DNA of 64,000 nucleotides from Nocardia uniformis NBRC 13702 (GCF_001613345.1 NZ_BDCE01000075.1:62001-126000); one strand, 5' to 3'. Shown: positions 10,189 through 18,640, numbered from the stretch's first letter. The notes: generated by a model not told the origin, from the letters alone. Made by a program: numbers and translations.

Positions 10189-10215
10189 AGGGGACAGGCG
10201 ATTCGCCTGTCCCCT
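10189..10215. terminator. Intrinsic-type hairpin after the SMC operon
   Basis: Perfect 12-bp stem AGGGGACAGGCG / CGCCTGTCCCCT with a 3-base loop, right after the SMC-like gene and before the convergent gene that ends at 10238. It probably ends transcription from both sides. Confidence 0.8.
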
Positions 10216-10237
10216 ACATCAGCGCTACCGAATCCGG

Positions 10238-10468
10238 TCAGTGCTCCAGTACATCACCGGCGGAGTCCCACGCCGTCATGAGTACCCGGCCGAAGCTGAC
10301 GACGACCTCATCGGACCAGTATTCGATCGACCCCACGAAATCGCCGGGCTCCCCGGGCTCTCCCCACTCCACCACGAGATGGTCCTTGGCGGCCAGTTTG
10401 TGCTCGGTACCGGACGGCTCGAACCGAACGGTCAACGGCTTTTCGGGTGCGGTCACAACGATCTTCAT
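10238..10468 (-). CDS. Small conserved-looking protein of unknown function
   Basis: 76 residues, start ATG at 10468. It begins MKIVVTAPEKPLTVRFEP and alternates hydrophobic and polar residues, suggesting a compact beta-rich soluble fold. There is no signal peptide or membrane segment. It lies 40 bases downstream of the MarR gene on the same strand and may be co-transcribed with it. I do not recognise the family. Confidence 0.6.
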   Translation of the reverse strand: MKIVVTAPEKPLTVRFEPSGTEHKLAAKDHLVVEWGEPGEPGDFVGSIEYWSDEVVVSFGRVLMTAWDSAGDVLEH

Positions 10469-10508
10469 GGCGAGTCTGCTTTCTGCGTCACCCGGCGGAT
10501 TGGAGCGT

Positions 10509-10961
10509 TCAGGTGCTCACCGCCGGGACGCGATGGAGGAAATCGGCCAGCGGCGCGAGTTCGGGGACTTGCTCGGCCGCGGTCAGGGCCTCTTCGAGAA
10601 CACGATCGTGGGTGGGCTTTGCCTGCTCGTATAGCGTGCGGCCCTTCTCGGTGACCTCGGTGTAGATGCCGCGGCGATCGTCGGGGCACAGGACACGGAC
10701 CAGCAGTCCGCGATCCTCGAGGCGGTTGACCAGGCGCGTAGTGGCGCTGGGCGATAGCGCCGCGGCACGGGCCAGCTGCGAGATGCGCATATGCCAGCCG
10801 TCTTGGCGGGACAGCGCATCCAGAACAGTGAACTCGACCACGGACAATTCGTGTGCCCGCACCAGTTCACGCTCGAGGGCGGCTTCGATCAGACCGTGGA
10901 GCGCGGCGAGGGTGCGCCAGCCCGAGGCTCGGACTTCGATCGCGTCGTCGGCAATACCCAT
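10509..10961 (-). CDS. MarR family transcriptional regulator
   Basis: 150 residues from ATG 10961 (an in-frame ATG at 11003 would overlap the operator). The winged helix spans about residues 35-110: LSVVEFTVLDALSRQDG, then recognition helix LSPSATTRLVNRLEDRGLL and wing DDRRGIYTEVT. It diverges from the MFS exporter at 11100 across a palindromic site at 10994-11037, the classic layout of a ligand-responsive MarR repressor and its efflux pump. The ligand is unknown. Confidence 0.9.
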   Translation of the reverse strand: MGIADDAIEVRASGWRTLAALHGLIEAALERELVRAHELSVVEFTVLDALSRQDGWHMRISQLARAAALSPSATTRLVNRLEDRGLLVRVLCPDDRRGIYTEVTEKGRTLYEQAKPTHDRVLEEALTAAEQVPELAPLADFLHRVPAVST

Positions 10962-10993
10962 AGCCCCAGCATAGCGCCGGGTTGCAATAGTCA

Positions 10994-11037
10994 GCGTGTG
11001 CAACTAGTTTGATGCACACGCATTTGGTTGCACACGC
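10994..11037. promoter_or_regulatory. Probable MarR operator with three TGCACACGC half-sites
   Basis: GCGTGTGCA at 10994-11002 and TGCACACGC at 11013-11021 form a perfect 9-bp inverted repeat with a 10-base spacer. A third direct copy of TGCACACGC lies at 11029-11037, 16 bases further on. The site sits between the divergent MarR and MFS starts. Confidence 0.7.
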
Positions 11038-11099
11038 GCTATATCGGCGGACGCTCGTTGGGGGCGTGCGCCGCTTGTACTGCTGAAGGGAACCCCGTT

Positions 11100-12296
11100 A
11101 TGCCGCTCGGACTCATCGCCCTCGCACTGGGGGGATTCGGCATCGGACTCACCGAGTTCGTCATTGCCGGGCTCCTCAGCTCGGTCGCCGACGATATGGG
11201 CGTTTCGGTGCCCACGGCCGGGTACCTCATCTCCGGTTACGCACTGGCTGTGGTGGTGGGCGCGCTCGCGCTCACCCCGCTGGTAAACCACTGGGAGCCC
11301 AAGCGGGCACTACAGGTGCTCATGGTGCTGTTCACCGTCGGCAATGCCGCGTCGGCGCTCGCGCCCGGCTACGCCGCACTGCTGGGCGGGCGTGTGCTGG
11401 CCGCGCTGGCCCACGGCGCGTTCTTCGGTATCGGCGCGGTACTCGCGTCCTCGCTGGTCCACGCGGCCAAAAAGGCGGCCGCTATCTCGATCATGTTCGG
11501 CGGCTTGACAATCGCGAACGTGCTCGGCGTCCCGCTGGGTACCGTCATCGGTCAGCAGTGGGGTTGGCGCGCGACCTTCGCCGCCATCACGGTGGTCGGC
11601 CTGATCGCCCTCGCCGGAATCACCGCTTTGGTTCCCGCCACCCCCGCCGATTCCGCCGCCCGCCCCAGCCTGCGCGCCGAACTTTCGGCCTTCCGCAACC
11701 GGCAGGTCTGGTACTCCCTGCTCATGACCGTCCTCGTCTTCGGCGGCATGTTCGGCGCGTTCATGTACATCGAACCCCTGCTCACCCGCATCACCGGCTT
11801 CTCCGAAGGCGCGATCCCCTGGCTCCTGGTCCTCTTCGGCGTAGGCCTGTTCGCGGGCAACCTGTTCGGCGGCCGCTGGGCCGACCGCAACCTCACCCGC
11901 ACCCTCGTCACCATGACCCTCGCCCTCGGCACCGCCATGGTCACCTTCGCCCTCCTGGCCGACAACAAGATCGCCGCGGCGGCACTGCTCCTCGCCATGG
12001 GCTTCTTCGGTTTCGGCGCCACCCCCGGCCTACAGATGCGCGTCCTCGACCACGCCACCACAGCCCCCACCATGGCCTCCTCCGCGAATATCGCCGCCTT
12101 CAACATCGGCAACTTCCTCGGCGTCTGGATCTCCGGCCTAGCCATCTCCGCCGGGTTGGGCTGGGTGTCGCCACTGTGGGTGGGTGTGGGCTTCGCGGTC
12201 CTCGGTCTGGTGGTGCTCGCGTTGGCTACCCGGGACGACCGCGGCGCGGGATCGACCGCCGCCCGGGCGGACGAACCGCAGTTGGTCGCCTCCTGA
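11100..12296 (+). CDS. MFS transporter, DHA1-type drug/arabinose efflux family
   Basis: 398 residues with about twelve hydrophobic helices and a polar C-terminal tail. Start ATG 11100 has a GAAGGGA ribosome binding site. The first helix FGIGLTEFVIAGLL and loops such as WADRNLTRT between helices 6 and 8 fit proton-driven exporters related to AraJ/CmlR. Probably exports a small hydrophobic compound; control by the divergent MarR repressor is likely. A terminator follows at 12317. Confidence 0.88.
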   Translation: MPLGLIALALGGFGIGLTEFVIAGLLSSVADDMGVSVPTAGYLISGYALAVVVGALALTPLVNHWEPKRALQVLMVLFTVGNAASALAPGYAALLGGRVLAALAHGAFFGIGAVLASSLVHAAKKAAAISIMFGGLTIANVLGVPLGTVIGQQWGWRATFAAITVVGLIALAGITALVPATPADSAARPSLRAELSAFRNRQVWYSLLMTVLVFGGMFGAFMYIEPLLTRITGFSEGAIPWLLVLFGVGLFAGNLFGGRWADRNLTRTLVTMTLALGTAMVTFALLADNKIAAAALLLAMGFFGFGATPGLQMRVLDHATTAPTMASSANIAAFNIGNFLGVWISGLAISAGLGWVSPLWVGVGFAVLGLVVLALATRDDRGAGSTAARADEPQLVAS

Positions 12297-12316
12297 GGCG
12301 CAGCGTCCGCACACAC

Positions 12317-12351
12317 GATGCCCGAGCGGAACTCAGGTCCGCTCGGGCATC
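12317..12351. terminator. Hairpin terminator after MFS gene
   Basis: GATGCCCGAGCGGA and TCCGCTCGGGCATC form a perfect 14-bp stem around a 7-base loop, 20 bases after the MFS stop. It also faces the minus-strand gene at 12389. Confidence 0.8.
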
Positions 12352-12388
12352 GCACTGCACCGAATGGGCGGCGATACCCGTCGCGGGT

Positions 12389-12718
12389 TCAACGACCGCC
12401 GGGATGGGTCGGGAGATCCACGGGAACGACGACGGCTGGGCGGGGTTGGCTGGGTCCACTGGGCTGAGCGTAGCCGAGCCAGCCGGTGCCGATGAAGACG
12501 GCAAGCAGGATGGCGGTGGGGAGTTCGAGGAGGAGCCAGCCGGGTGGGTAGAGGGGTTCGCGGGTCGGGGGGCGGCGACGGACCGGGGGGCGTTGGTGAC
12601 CGAGCCCGGAATATGTTGTCCGACTGCCGCCGTGGTTGCCGTGCCTGACCACCCAAACCTCCGAATCGGCCCCGCGCGGGCGGGGCACGTCTTTGCGTGT
12701 TCGACCATTACTCGTCAT
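12389..12718 (-). CDS. Possible small single-span membrane protein
   Basis: 109 residues from ATG 12718. The first 60 are basic and Arg/Pro-rich; a hydrophobic stretch (WLLLELPTAILLAVFIGTGW) at about residues 65-85 forms one membrane segment, followed by a Pro-rich tail ending PTHPGGR. No clear ribosome binding site and no family recognised. The hydrophobic segment flanked by polar tails supports it over the competing frames, but the call is tentative. Confidence 0.4.
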   Translation of the reverse strand: MTSNGRTRKDVPRPRGADSEVWVVRHGNHGGSRTTYSGLGHQRPPVRRRPPTREPLYPPGWLLLELPTAILLAVFIGTGWLGYAQPSGPSQPRPAVVVPVDLPTHPGGR

Positions 12719-12819
12719 CGAGACGGCGTGCTGGCACGTGCACCAGCGCCACATTATGCCGAATGACCTGCACACACACGGGGTGAATGAGCGGACATTC
12801 CGGTGTCCGCAGGTCGGTT

Positions 12820-13524
12820 TCAGCGGGTGCTGGCGTCGGGTAGTCGCGGCGGGCAGGGCGCGCCGGGGAGGGTGGCGATTTCGAAATGCCACCATTCGTT
12901 GTCATAGGTGCGGCACAGACCCCAGCGGTTGCCATTGGCTTCCAGCCACCCGGCACCGGCCTGCGGACCGACATCGACCGCCATTCCGGAGACGTGGGTG
13001 GACTCCTCGGGTGGCAGCACCCACCGGCGGGCGGCGTCCGGACTGCCGTAGGTGGCAATACCGTCCTCCCACATGTGCTGCTGCTCATCGTGGGTGCGAT
13101 AGCCGGAGGTGATCCACATCTCCACACCCTGGGCACGCGCCTCTTCGGCGGCCATATCGTAGGCGGCGGCCAGTACCGGATCGAGACCGTCGGTCTCGGC
13201 GGAAATCGCTTGCGCATTGGGCAGCAGGCGCACGGGGAACGCCTCCGAGGAATGGGAAACCGCCTGCACCACAGCGGATTCCGCGCGCGTCGCCCCGAAA
13301 ACGAGCAGTGCTGCGGCGAACTCCGACGGAGTGGCGGGACGCACCTGCGGTGTCGCACCGGCGGCGGGCGATGCGGGAACGGCGGGCGCGGGTTCCGCCT
13401 GCGCCACGGGCATACCCATACCCGTGAGCGCGGTACCGGTCAGCAGCGCGACCACGGCACTACGCCGCATTCCGCGCCCGCTCTCGGCACCGCGAGAACC
13501 CCACTCGCCCTTGTTCATCCGCAT
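12820..13524 (-). CDS. VanY-type D-alanyl-D-alanine carboxypeptidase, exported
   Basis: 234 residues from ATG 13524 with a good GGAGGTG site; an in-frame ATG far upstream would run through relic DNA. A signal peptide (RRSAVVALLTGTALTG, cleavage after about AQA-EP at 43) is followed by an Ala/Pro linker. The metallopeptidase domain has SGYRT at 140-144, zinc ligands H177 and D184 in STHVSGMAVD, and catalytic E210 and H213 in EWWHFE. It should trim the terminal D-Ala from peptidoglycan stem peptides outside the membrane. It is monocistronic here; there are no van resistance neighbours. Confidence 0.88.
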   Translation of the reverse strand: MRMNKGEWGSRGAESGRGMRRSAVVALLTGTALTGMGMPVAQAEPAPAVPASPAAGATPQVRPATPSEFAAALLVFGATRAESAVVQAVSHSSEAFPVRLLPNAQAISAETDGLDPVLAAAYDMAAEEARAQGVEMWITSGYRTHDEQQHMWEDGIATYGSPDAARRWVLPPEESTHVSGMAVDVGPQAGAGWLEANGNRWGLCRTYDNEWWHFEIATLPGAPCPPRLPDASTR

Positions 13525-13550
13525 CGGTTCACCTCCACGTATTCGTTCGG

Positions 13551-13690
13551 ACACGTTCCTTGGATCGGACTCGCACCCGAAAACCGACGGGTTGTTGGGT
13601 CCGGGCGCGAAATCATCGCCCCAACCGTCCGCGATTCGCCTGCCGGGAGGTCCTGGACCTCGGTCTGCCCATCGCGTACATCCCGGGCAT
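13551..13690 (-). pseudogene. Relic of the 3' end of a fumarate hydratase gene
   Basis: About 140 bases here align without large gaps to the last 140 bases of the intact fumarase gene at 15085. Shared blocks include CGTTCCTTGGATCG, CGCACCCG, AAATCAT, GTCC, CCGGGA, TCCT and ACCTCG at matching spacing, roughly two thirds identical by eye. In the fumarase frame the remnant keeps the ghost of DDKGNDFFA as DGWGDDFA. There is no open frame of its own. It is either a decayed partial duplication or a recombination scar. Confidence 0.6.
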
Positions 13691-14073
13691 CCTATCGGTT
13701 GCGATCGGCCGCGATGTTTCGTCCGGGGCCGCGCCGGTGTGCCGGCTACCGTTTCGCCACGTCCGAGCCGACCTGCGGGAGGAGGGTGCCGTACCTGCGG
13801 TGATGCGCCCCGCGGCGGTGCCGAGCGACCGCCGGTGCCGGATGCGCACCCCCGCACGGTTCGCGATGACGGCAACCGGCGAGTCGATCCTGACGATGAC
13901 CGCAGCCACAGCTGTGAACCTCACGGCAATAGCAACCGAGGCCCAGGACCTCGTGACGACCACGACCACGAATCCGTGCCATCCGAGGACCTCCGCCGCG
14001 GATCCACACGTTCCGAACCCCGCCACCACAGCTCCACGCCTTCCAAGGCTGCGACCGGATATCTGGGCCTGGC
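13691..14073. other. Stretch without recognisable gene
   Basis: Between the fumarase relic and the broken oxidoreductase no reading frame shows consistent codon bias, a ribosome binding site or a recognisable motif. It reads as decayed sequence. Short open frames exist on both strands but none resembles a protein. Confidence 0.5.
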
Positions 14074-14100
14074 GATGACCGAACCCGAGATTCGGTCATC
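14074..14100. terminator. Perfect 10-bp inverted repeat
   Basis: GATGACCGAA and TTCGGTCATC are separated by a 7-base loop. There is no T-tract. It lies just before the broken oxidoreductase frame, so it is either an old terminator or a regulatory hairpin. Confidence 0.35.
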
Positions 14101-14103
14101 CTG

Positions 14104-14915
14104 ATGACGGCAACCGAGGATTGGGGCCTCGGCGGGTATCCGGAGCGCATGGACGACGATTCATACTTTGGCTACCGCACCGGCCGACTGTCCGCCGCGA
14201 CCGATGCCCTGGTCATCGATACCCGTCGCCTGGCCGAGATCTCCACGGACGGCGAGGAAGTGACCGTCGGAGCGGGCGCGACGCACTACCCGGTGCTGCG
14301 CGAACTCGCCCGTACCGGTCGCACGCTGCCGGTCGGGCAAGGTGGTGTGCCGGCACGGATCGTCTGTCCCACCGGAACCGGTGATACCGCCACCGCCGAT
14401 CTCACTGCCGCCGTGGGGTTTCCCCGTCGGCCGGGGACCTACGCACCCTCGAGCATCTGGATGCGGTACTCGCTCTCGGCGGCGGTTCGTCCACCACACC
14501 GCGCTCGGACAAGATCGCCGGTTCCGACGTGGTCGCCGATCTCGCTGCCGCGGCAGCCGCCATCGTCGATCATGTGGCCGCCGGATCTCGTTCGGACACA
14601 CCGGGCTATGTCCTGATCGATCCGCTCAACGGAGCGATCCGCGACACCGCGCCCGACGACACTGCCTTCCCGTGGCGACGGCACGCCGCGTCCCTGCAGT
14701 GGCTGGTGGAATCCCCCGCCGACCCGATCGCGGCCCGACGCTGGGTCACCGACGCCCACCGTGCACTGGATACCGCCACTGCTGGCGGTTACGCCAACTA
14801 CGCCGAGCCGGAGACTCCGCCCGAGCGCTACTTCGCCGACAATCTGCACAGGGTGCGCATCATCGGCCGAGTGGTCGATCCGGACCGCCGCCTACGCTCG
14901 GGCCTCGGCTTCTAG
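14104..14915 (+). pseudogene. Broken FAD-linked (berberine-bridge type) oxidoreductase
   Basis: The first frame (14104 to about 14420) carries part of an FAD-binding N-terminal domain: ALVIDTRRLAEISTDGEEVTVGAGATHYPVLRELARTGRTLP. Coding then moves to another frame (about 14421-14915) with a C-terminal part ending in a BBE-like block, GGYANYAEPETPPERYFADNLHRVR. The whole is about 270 codons against some 450 for the family, and the central substrate domain and flavin-linkage region are missing. A frameshift near 14420 plus internal deletion make it a pseudogene. It lies beside the fumarase relic in a decayed segment. Confidence 0.65.
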
Positions 14916-14942
14916 GTTGACGGCGCGACGTCGGCACTGCCC

Positions 14943-15019
14943 CGTCATCCCGGTGTGCTTTGGCCGGGCTTCACTACTGCGGCGGTGTGGATTCCGGCCA
15001 AAAGCACGCCGGAATGACG
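14943..15019. repeat. Dispersed palindromic repeat, full copy
   Basis: CGTCATCCCGGTGTGCTTTGG at the left and CCAAAAGCACGCCGGAATGACG at the right are inverted copies around a spacer with GTGGATTCC. This is the same element as at 35863-35940. It lies between the pseudogene and the end of the fumarase gene. Confidence 0.75.
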
Positions 15020-15084
15020 AGCGCGGGGCAGCTGACATCGTGACCTCAACCCCGGTAACCCGGGTCCCGTTCAACTGCTCGCGA

Positions 15085-16761
15085 TCAGACGCGTTCCTTG
15101 GATCGCGTCCGCACCCGCAGCGCGATCGGTTTCTGGGTTTCGGCGAAGAAATCATTGCCCTTGTCGTCCACGACGATGAACGCCGGGAAGTCCTCGACCT
15201 CGATCTTCCACACCGCCTCCATACCCAGCTCCGGGTATTCGAGCACCTCGACGGATTTGATGCAGTCCAGGGCGAGTCGCGCGGCGGGACCACCGATGGA
15301 ACCGAGGTAGAAACCGCCGTGCTCCTTGCACGCCTTGGTGACCTGCGCGGAGCGATTGCCCTTGGCCAGCATGACGTGCGAGCCGCCCGCGGCCTGGAAC
15401 TGGTCGACGTAGGAGTCCATGCGCCCGGCCGTGGTGGGCCCGAAGGAACCGGAGGCGTACCCGTCTGGGGTCTTGGCGGGTCCGGCGTAGTAGACGGCCA
15501 TATCGCGCAGATAGTCGGGCATCGGCTCACCCGCGTCGAGGCGCTCCTTGATCTTGGCGTGCGCGATATCGCGCGCCACGACCAGCGGACCGGTGAGCGA
15601 AAGCCGGGTCTTCACCGGGTATTTCGACAGTTCGGCGCGGATGTCCGCCATCGGCCGGTTCAAATCGATCCGCACGACGTCGCCGCCGAGAATCTCATCG
15701 GTCTGCTCGGGCAGGTACTGCGCGGGTTCACGTTCCAGCTGTTCCAGGAATACGCCCTCGGCGGTGATCTTGGCTCGGGCCTGCCGATCCGCGGAGCAGG
15801 ACACGGCAATGGCGACCGGCAGCGACGCACCATGGCGCGGCAGGCGAATCACCCGTACGTCGTGGCAGAAGTACTTACCGCCGAACTGCGCGCCGATACC
15901 GAAGGACTGGGTGAGCTCGAACACCTGCTGCTCGAGCTCGAGGTCCCGGAAGCCGTGCGCCGCCATGGATCCCTCGGTCGGCATATTGTCGAGGTAGTGG
16001 GCCGACGCGTATTTCGCGGTCTTGAGCGCGAATTCCGCACTGGTTCCGCCGATTACGACGGCCAGATGGTACGGCGGGCACGCCGCGGTACCGAGGGAGC
16101 GGATCTTCTCGTCCAGGAACTCCAGCATGCGATCCGGGTTCAGGATCGCCTTGGTCTCCTGGAACAGGAACGACTTATTGGCCGAGCCGCCACCCTTGGC
16201 CATGAACAGGAACTTGTACGCCGGATGCGCGGGATCGCCCGCGTCGGAATACAACTCGACCTGCGCGGGCAGGTTGGAGCCGGTGTTCTTCTCATCCCAC
16301 ATGGTGATGGGCGCGAGCTGCGAGTAGCGCAGGTTCAGCTTGGTGTAGGCGTCGTGCACGCCGCGCGAAATCCATTCGGCGTCATCGGCTCCGGTGAGCA
16401 CGCCCTCGGACTTCTTACCCATCACGATGGCGGTGCCGGTGTCCTGGCACATGGGCAGGATGCCGCCCGCGGAGATATTCACGTTCTTCAGCAGATCCAA
16501 GGCCACGAAGCGGTCGTTACCACTGGACTCCGGATCGTCGATGATCTTGCGCAGCTGCGCCAGGTGCGCGGGCCGCAGGTAGTGGCTGATGTCGTGCATC
16601 GCCGCTTCGGTCAGCAGCCGCAGCGCCTCGGGCTCCACCCGCAGGAAGCTGCGCCCGCCCGCCTCGAAGGTGCTGACACCCTCGGTGGTCAGCAGCCGAT
16701 ACGGGGTGTCGTCGACACCGGTCGGCAGCAGATCCGAGTACAGGAAGTCAGGCGCGGTCAC
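15085..16761 (-). CDS. fum: Class I (iron-sulfur) fumarate hydratase
   Basis: 558 residues from GTG 16761, preceded by GAGGAG at good spacing; an upstream in-frame ATG would add a junk leader. It hydrates fumarate to L-malate in the TCA cycle. The alpha domain has MCQDTGTAIVMGKK and later GTAACPPYHLAVVIGG; the beta domain has KACKEHGGFYLGSIGGPAA. The cysteines in these blocks fit the 4Fe-4S cluster ligands of FumA/FumB-type enzymes. Length is normal for the fused two-domain form. A relic of its 3' end lies 1.5 kb away at 13551. Confidence 0.92.
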   Translation of the reverse strand: MTAPDFLYSDLLPTGVDDTPYRLLTTEGVSTFEAGGRSFLRVEPEALRLLTEAAMHDISHYLRPAHLAQLRKIIDDPESSGNDRFVALDLLKNVNISAGGILPMCQDTGTAIVMGKKSEGVLTGADDAEWISRGVHDAYTKLNLRYSQLAPITMWDEKNTGSNLPAQVELYSDAGDPAHPAYKFLFMAKGGGSANKSFLFQETKAILNPDRMLEFLDEKIRSLGTAACPPYHLAVVIGGTSAEFALKTAKYASAHYLDNMPTEGSMAAHGFRDLELEQQVFELTQSFGIGAQFGGKYFCHDVRVIRLPRHGASLPVAIAVSCSADRQARAKITAEGVFLEQLEREPAQYLPEQTDEILGGDVVRIDLNRPMADIRAELSKYPVKTRLSLTGPLVVARDIAHAKIKERLDAGEPMPDYLRDMAVYYAGPAKTPDGYASGSFGPTTAGRMDSYVDQFQAAGGSHVMLAKGNRSAQVTKACKEHGGFYLGSIGGPAARLALDCIKSVEVLEYPELGMEAVWKIEVEDFPAFIVVDDKGNDFFAETQKPIALRVRTRSKERV

Positions 16762-17035
16762 GAATCGCACTCCTCGAGCAGGGCTGGGAAGCCCCAGCGG
16801 CATGTTTCAAGCACCGGAAAGCCTAGACAGCGCCCACCGATGCGCCGATCTAAGGCAAGCCTTATCTGCCTGCGAACAGTCCGAGGCCCGTCCGAAACGG
16901 ACCGTGATCTGCGTGAACCGGCGAATCCCTCGGCACACAACCGCGAACTGTGCGAATCGGCAAAGGTTGCACCTTCAACAGCCACGGTGTTACCTGTCCC
17001 TAATGGGAGTTGTCTGCGGTGGGGAGGGGAATAGC

Positions 17036-17566
17036 ATGACAAGTGAACCCGGGAGTGGCACCGTGACCGAAACCCCCGAAGTCCGTTGGCTCGACGATGT
17101 CGAAGGCCGCGCGTGGCTGGGATACGTGTTCACCCGCGACCTCGTCGCCGCCGCCGTCGGGCGCGACTCCCTACGCGAATCCGATCTGACCTATGTCGAA
17201 TACACCGTGCTGGCCCGCCTGGCCGACGCACCCGATCATCGACGCAGCTTCGCCGAACTCGCCGCGGTACTCGAGTGGTCGCAGAGCCGTCTCTCCCACC
17301 AGATCACCCGAATGGAGAAGCGCGGCCTGGTGGCTCGGGAGTCGATTCCCGATGATGCCCGACGCACGGCCGCCGTCCTCAGCGAGAAGGGCGCGCGGGT
17401 CCTGGAATCCGCCGCCCCCGCTCATGTGAACAGCGTCCGCCGCCACATGATCGACGTGCTGGATCGTAGCCAGCTCGCGGCCCTGGCAGATATCTACGAC
17501 ACATTATTGGAACACCATCGCAGGCCGTCTGCCCAGCAACAGCAGCGGAACCGGCATCCGGCCTGA
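17036..17566 (+). CDS. MarR family transcriptional regulator
   Basis: 176 residues; ATG 17036 follows a GGGGAGGGGAA ribosome binding site. The winged helix spans about residues 40-125, with YVEYTVLARLADAPDHRRS, recognition helix WSQSRLSHQITRMEKRGLV and wing ESIPDDARRTAAVL. The tail is Gln/Arg-rich. It is divergent from the fumarase gene with a 274-base gap and precedes the stressosome operon, so its target could be either neighbour or elsewhere. Confidence 0.88.
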   Translation: MTSEPGSGTVTETPEVRWLDDVEGRAWLGYVFTRDLVAAAVGRDSLRESDLTYVEYTVLARLADAPDHRRSFAELAAVLEWSQSRLSHQITRMEKRGLVARESIPDDARRTAAVLSEKGARVLESAAPAHVNSVRRHMIDVLDRSQLAALADIYDTLLEHHRRPSAQQQQRNRHPA

Positions 17567-17588
17567 CGATTTCCGCGTTCAACCCGGT

Positions 17589-17613
17589 GTTTGGTTTCGC
17601 ACCCATCGGGTAT
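17589..17613 (+). promoter_or_regulatory. SigB/SigF-type promoter of the stressosome operon
   Basis: GTTT at 17589-17592 and GGGTAT at 17608-17613 are separated by 15 bases, the consensus pattern of general-stress sigma factor promoters in actinobacteria. It lies 119 bases upstream of the rsbR start. If real, the operon is under the sigma factor it helps to control. Confidence 0.6.
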
Positions 17614-17731
17614 TGGGTAAGACTAGGCTCGGCAACGGCTGCTCTGTCCCGCGTTCGCACGCAGACTGACGGCAACCCGAGCGCACAGAGAGCATCCGAA
17701 CCTGGCCTTAGCGAAAGGGGCAGGAGTTTCC

Positions 17732-18628
17732 ATGTCCGACGTGTCCATCGGCCTTTCGACGGATTCGCTGCCCGCGGGTTCCGTCGACAACCTGCTGCCG
17801 CAGTTGGTCGAACACCTGCGGCAGAACCGCACCGAGTTGCGCGAGGAGTGGGCGCGTCGTATCACCGACGCCCAACTGCTGACCGCCATGACACCGGAGG
17901 AGATCTTCTCCGAAGCCACCTCCATCTTCGACAACTACGTCGAGGTACTCGAGACCGGTAGCGTCGAGGCGCTGCAGGCCTACGCCCGCGATCTTTCCGA
18001 ACGCATCATCCCGAGAGGCGTCGAGACCGATGAGGTCCTCGGCATCGTGCTGTTGCTGCGAGATGTGCTGGCGCGCTCGCTGTTCGAGAAGTACCAGACG
18101 AATTTCGAGCTGCTCAACCAGGTACTCGACGCCTACGAACCGGCCGCGAACCGCATCGCCAATACCGTTGGCGTGTCGTTCGTGCAGGAGCGCGAACGCG
18201 TTATCCGCCAGCAGCAGGAGGCGATTCGCGAGCTGTCCACCCCGGTTCTCCAGGTGCGTGAACAGCTTCTCATCCTGCCCATCATCGGTGTGCTGGACTC
18301 GCAACGCGCGCGCCAGCTGACCGAACAGCTACTGCGGGCGATTCGCGCGAACCGCGCCAAGGTGGTCGTCATCGATATCACCGGTGTGCCCGCCATCGAC
18401 TCGGTGGTGGCCAACCACCTGGTGCAGACCGTCGACGCCTCGGGCCTCATGGGCGCGAGCGTCATCATCACCGGCCTGTCTTCGGAGATCGCGCTCACCC
18501 TCGTCACCATCGGCCTGGATCTATCGAAGATGAACGCGGTCGGCGACCTCCAGGGCGGTATCGAAGAGGCGGAGCGGCTCCTCGGCTACGAGGTGTCGCG
18601 CGTCACCGACCGCGACATGGGAAGGTAA
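17732..18628 (+). CDS. rsbR: RsbR-type stressosome scaffold protein
   Basis: 298 residues, cytoplasmic. The N-terminal about 155 residues form a non-haem globin-like sensor fold of RsbR type (LREEWARRITDAQLL onward) and the C-terminal 130 are an STAS domain. T170 (LSTPV) and S224 (AIDSVV) align with the two phosphorylated positions of Bacillus RsbR (T171, T205). RsbR and RsbS assemble the stressosome and are phosphorylated by RsbT. Only 12 bases separate it from rsbS. Confidence 0.88.
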   Translation: MSDVSIGLSTDSLPAGSVDNLLPQLVEHLRQNRTELREEWARRITDAQLLTAMTPEEIFSEATSIFDNYVEVLETGSVEALQAYARDLSERIIPRGVETDEVLGIVLLLRDVLARSLFEKYQTNFELLNQVLDAYEPAANRIANTVGVSFVQERERVIRQQQEAIRELSTPVLQVREQLLILPIIGVLDSQRARQLTEQLLRAIRANRAKVVVIDITGVPAIDSVVANHLVQTVDASGLMGASVIITGLSSEIALTLVTIGLDLSKMNAVGDLQGGIEEAERLLGYEVSRVTDRDMGR

Positions 18629-18640
18629 ACCGGGCGGGCG

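Noticed and set aside
12820..13524. Vancomycin resistance cluster around the VanY-like gene
   Set aside because: No vanHAX-type ligase, dehydrogenase or VanRS regulators nearby; stand-alone VanY-type peptidases are common cell-wall enzymes.
13613..14029. Minus-strand 138-codon frame with a Val/Ala-rich stretch as a membrane protein
   Set aside because: No ribosome binding site, it runs through the fumarase relic, and the hydrophobicity comes from biased composition.
14761..17034. 757-codon open frame on the plus strand across the fumarase gene
   Set aside because: It is antisense to the intact fumarase; GC-rich third positions remove stops on the opposite strand. No motif, no plausible start.
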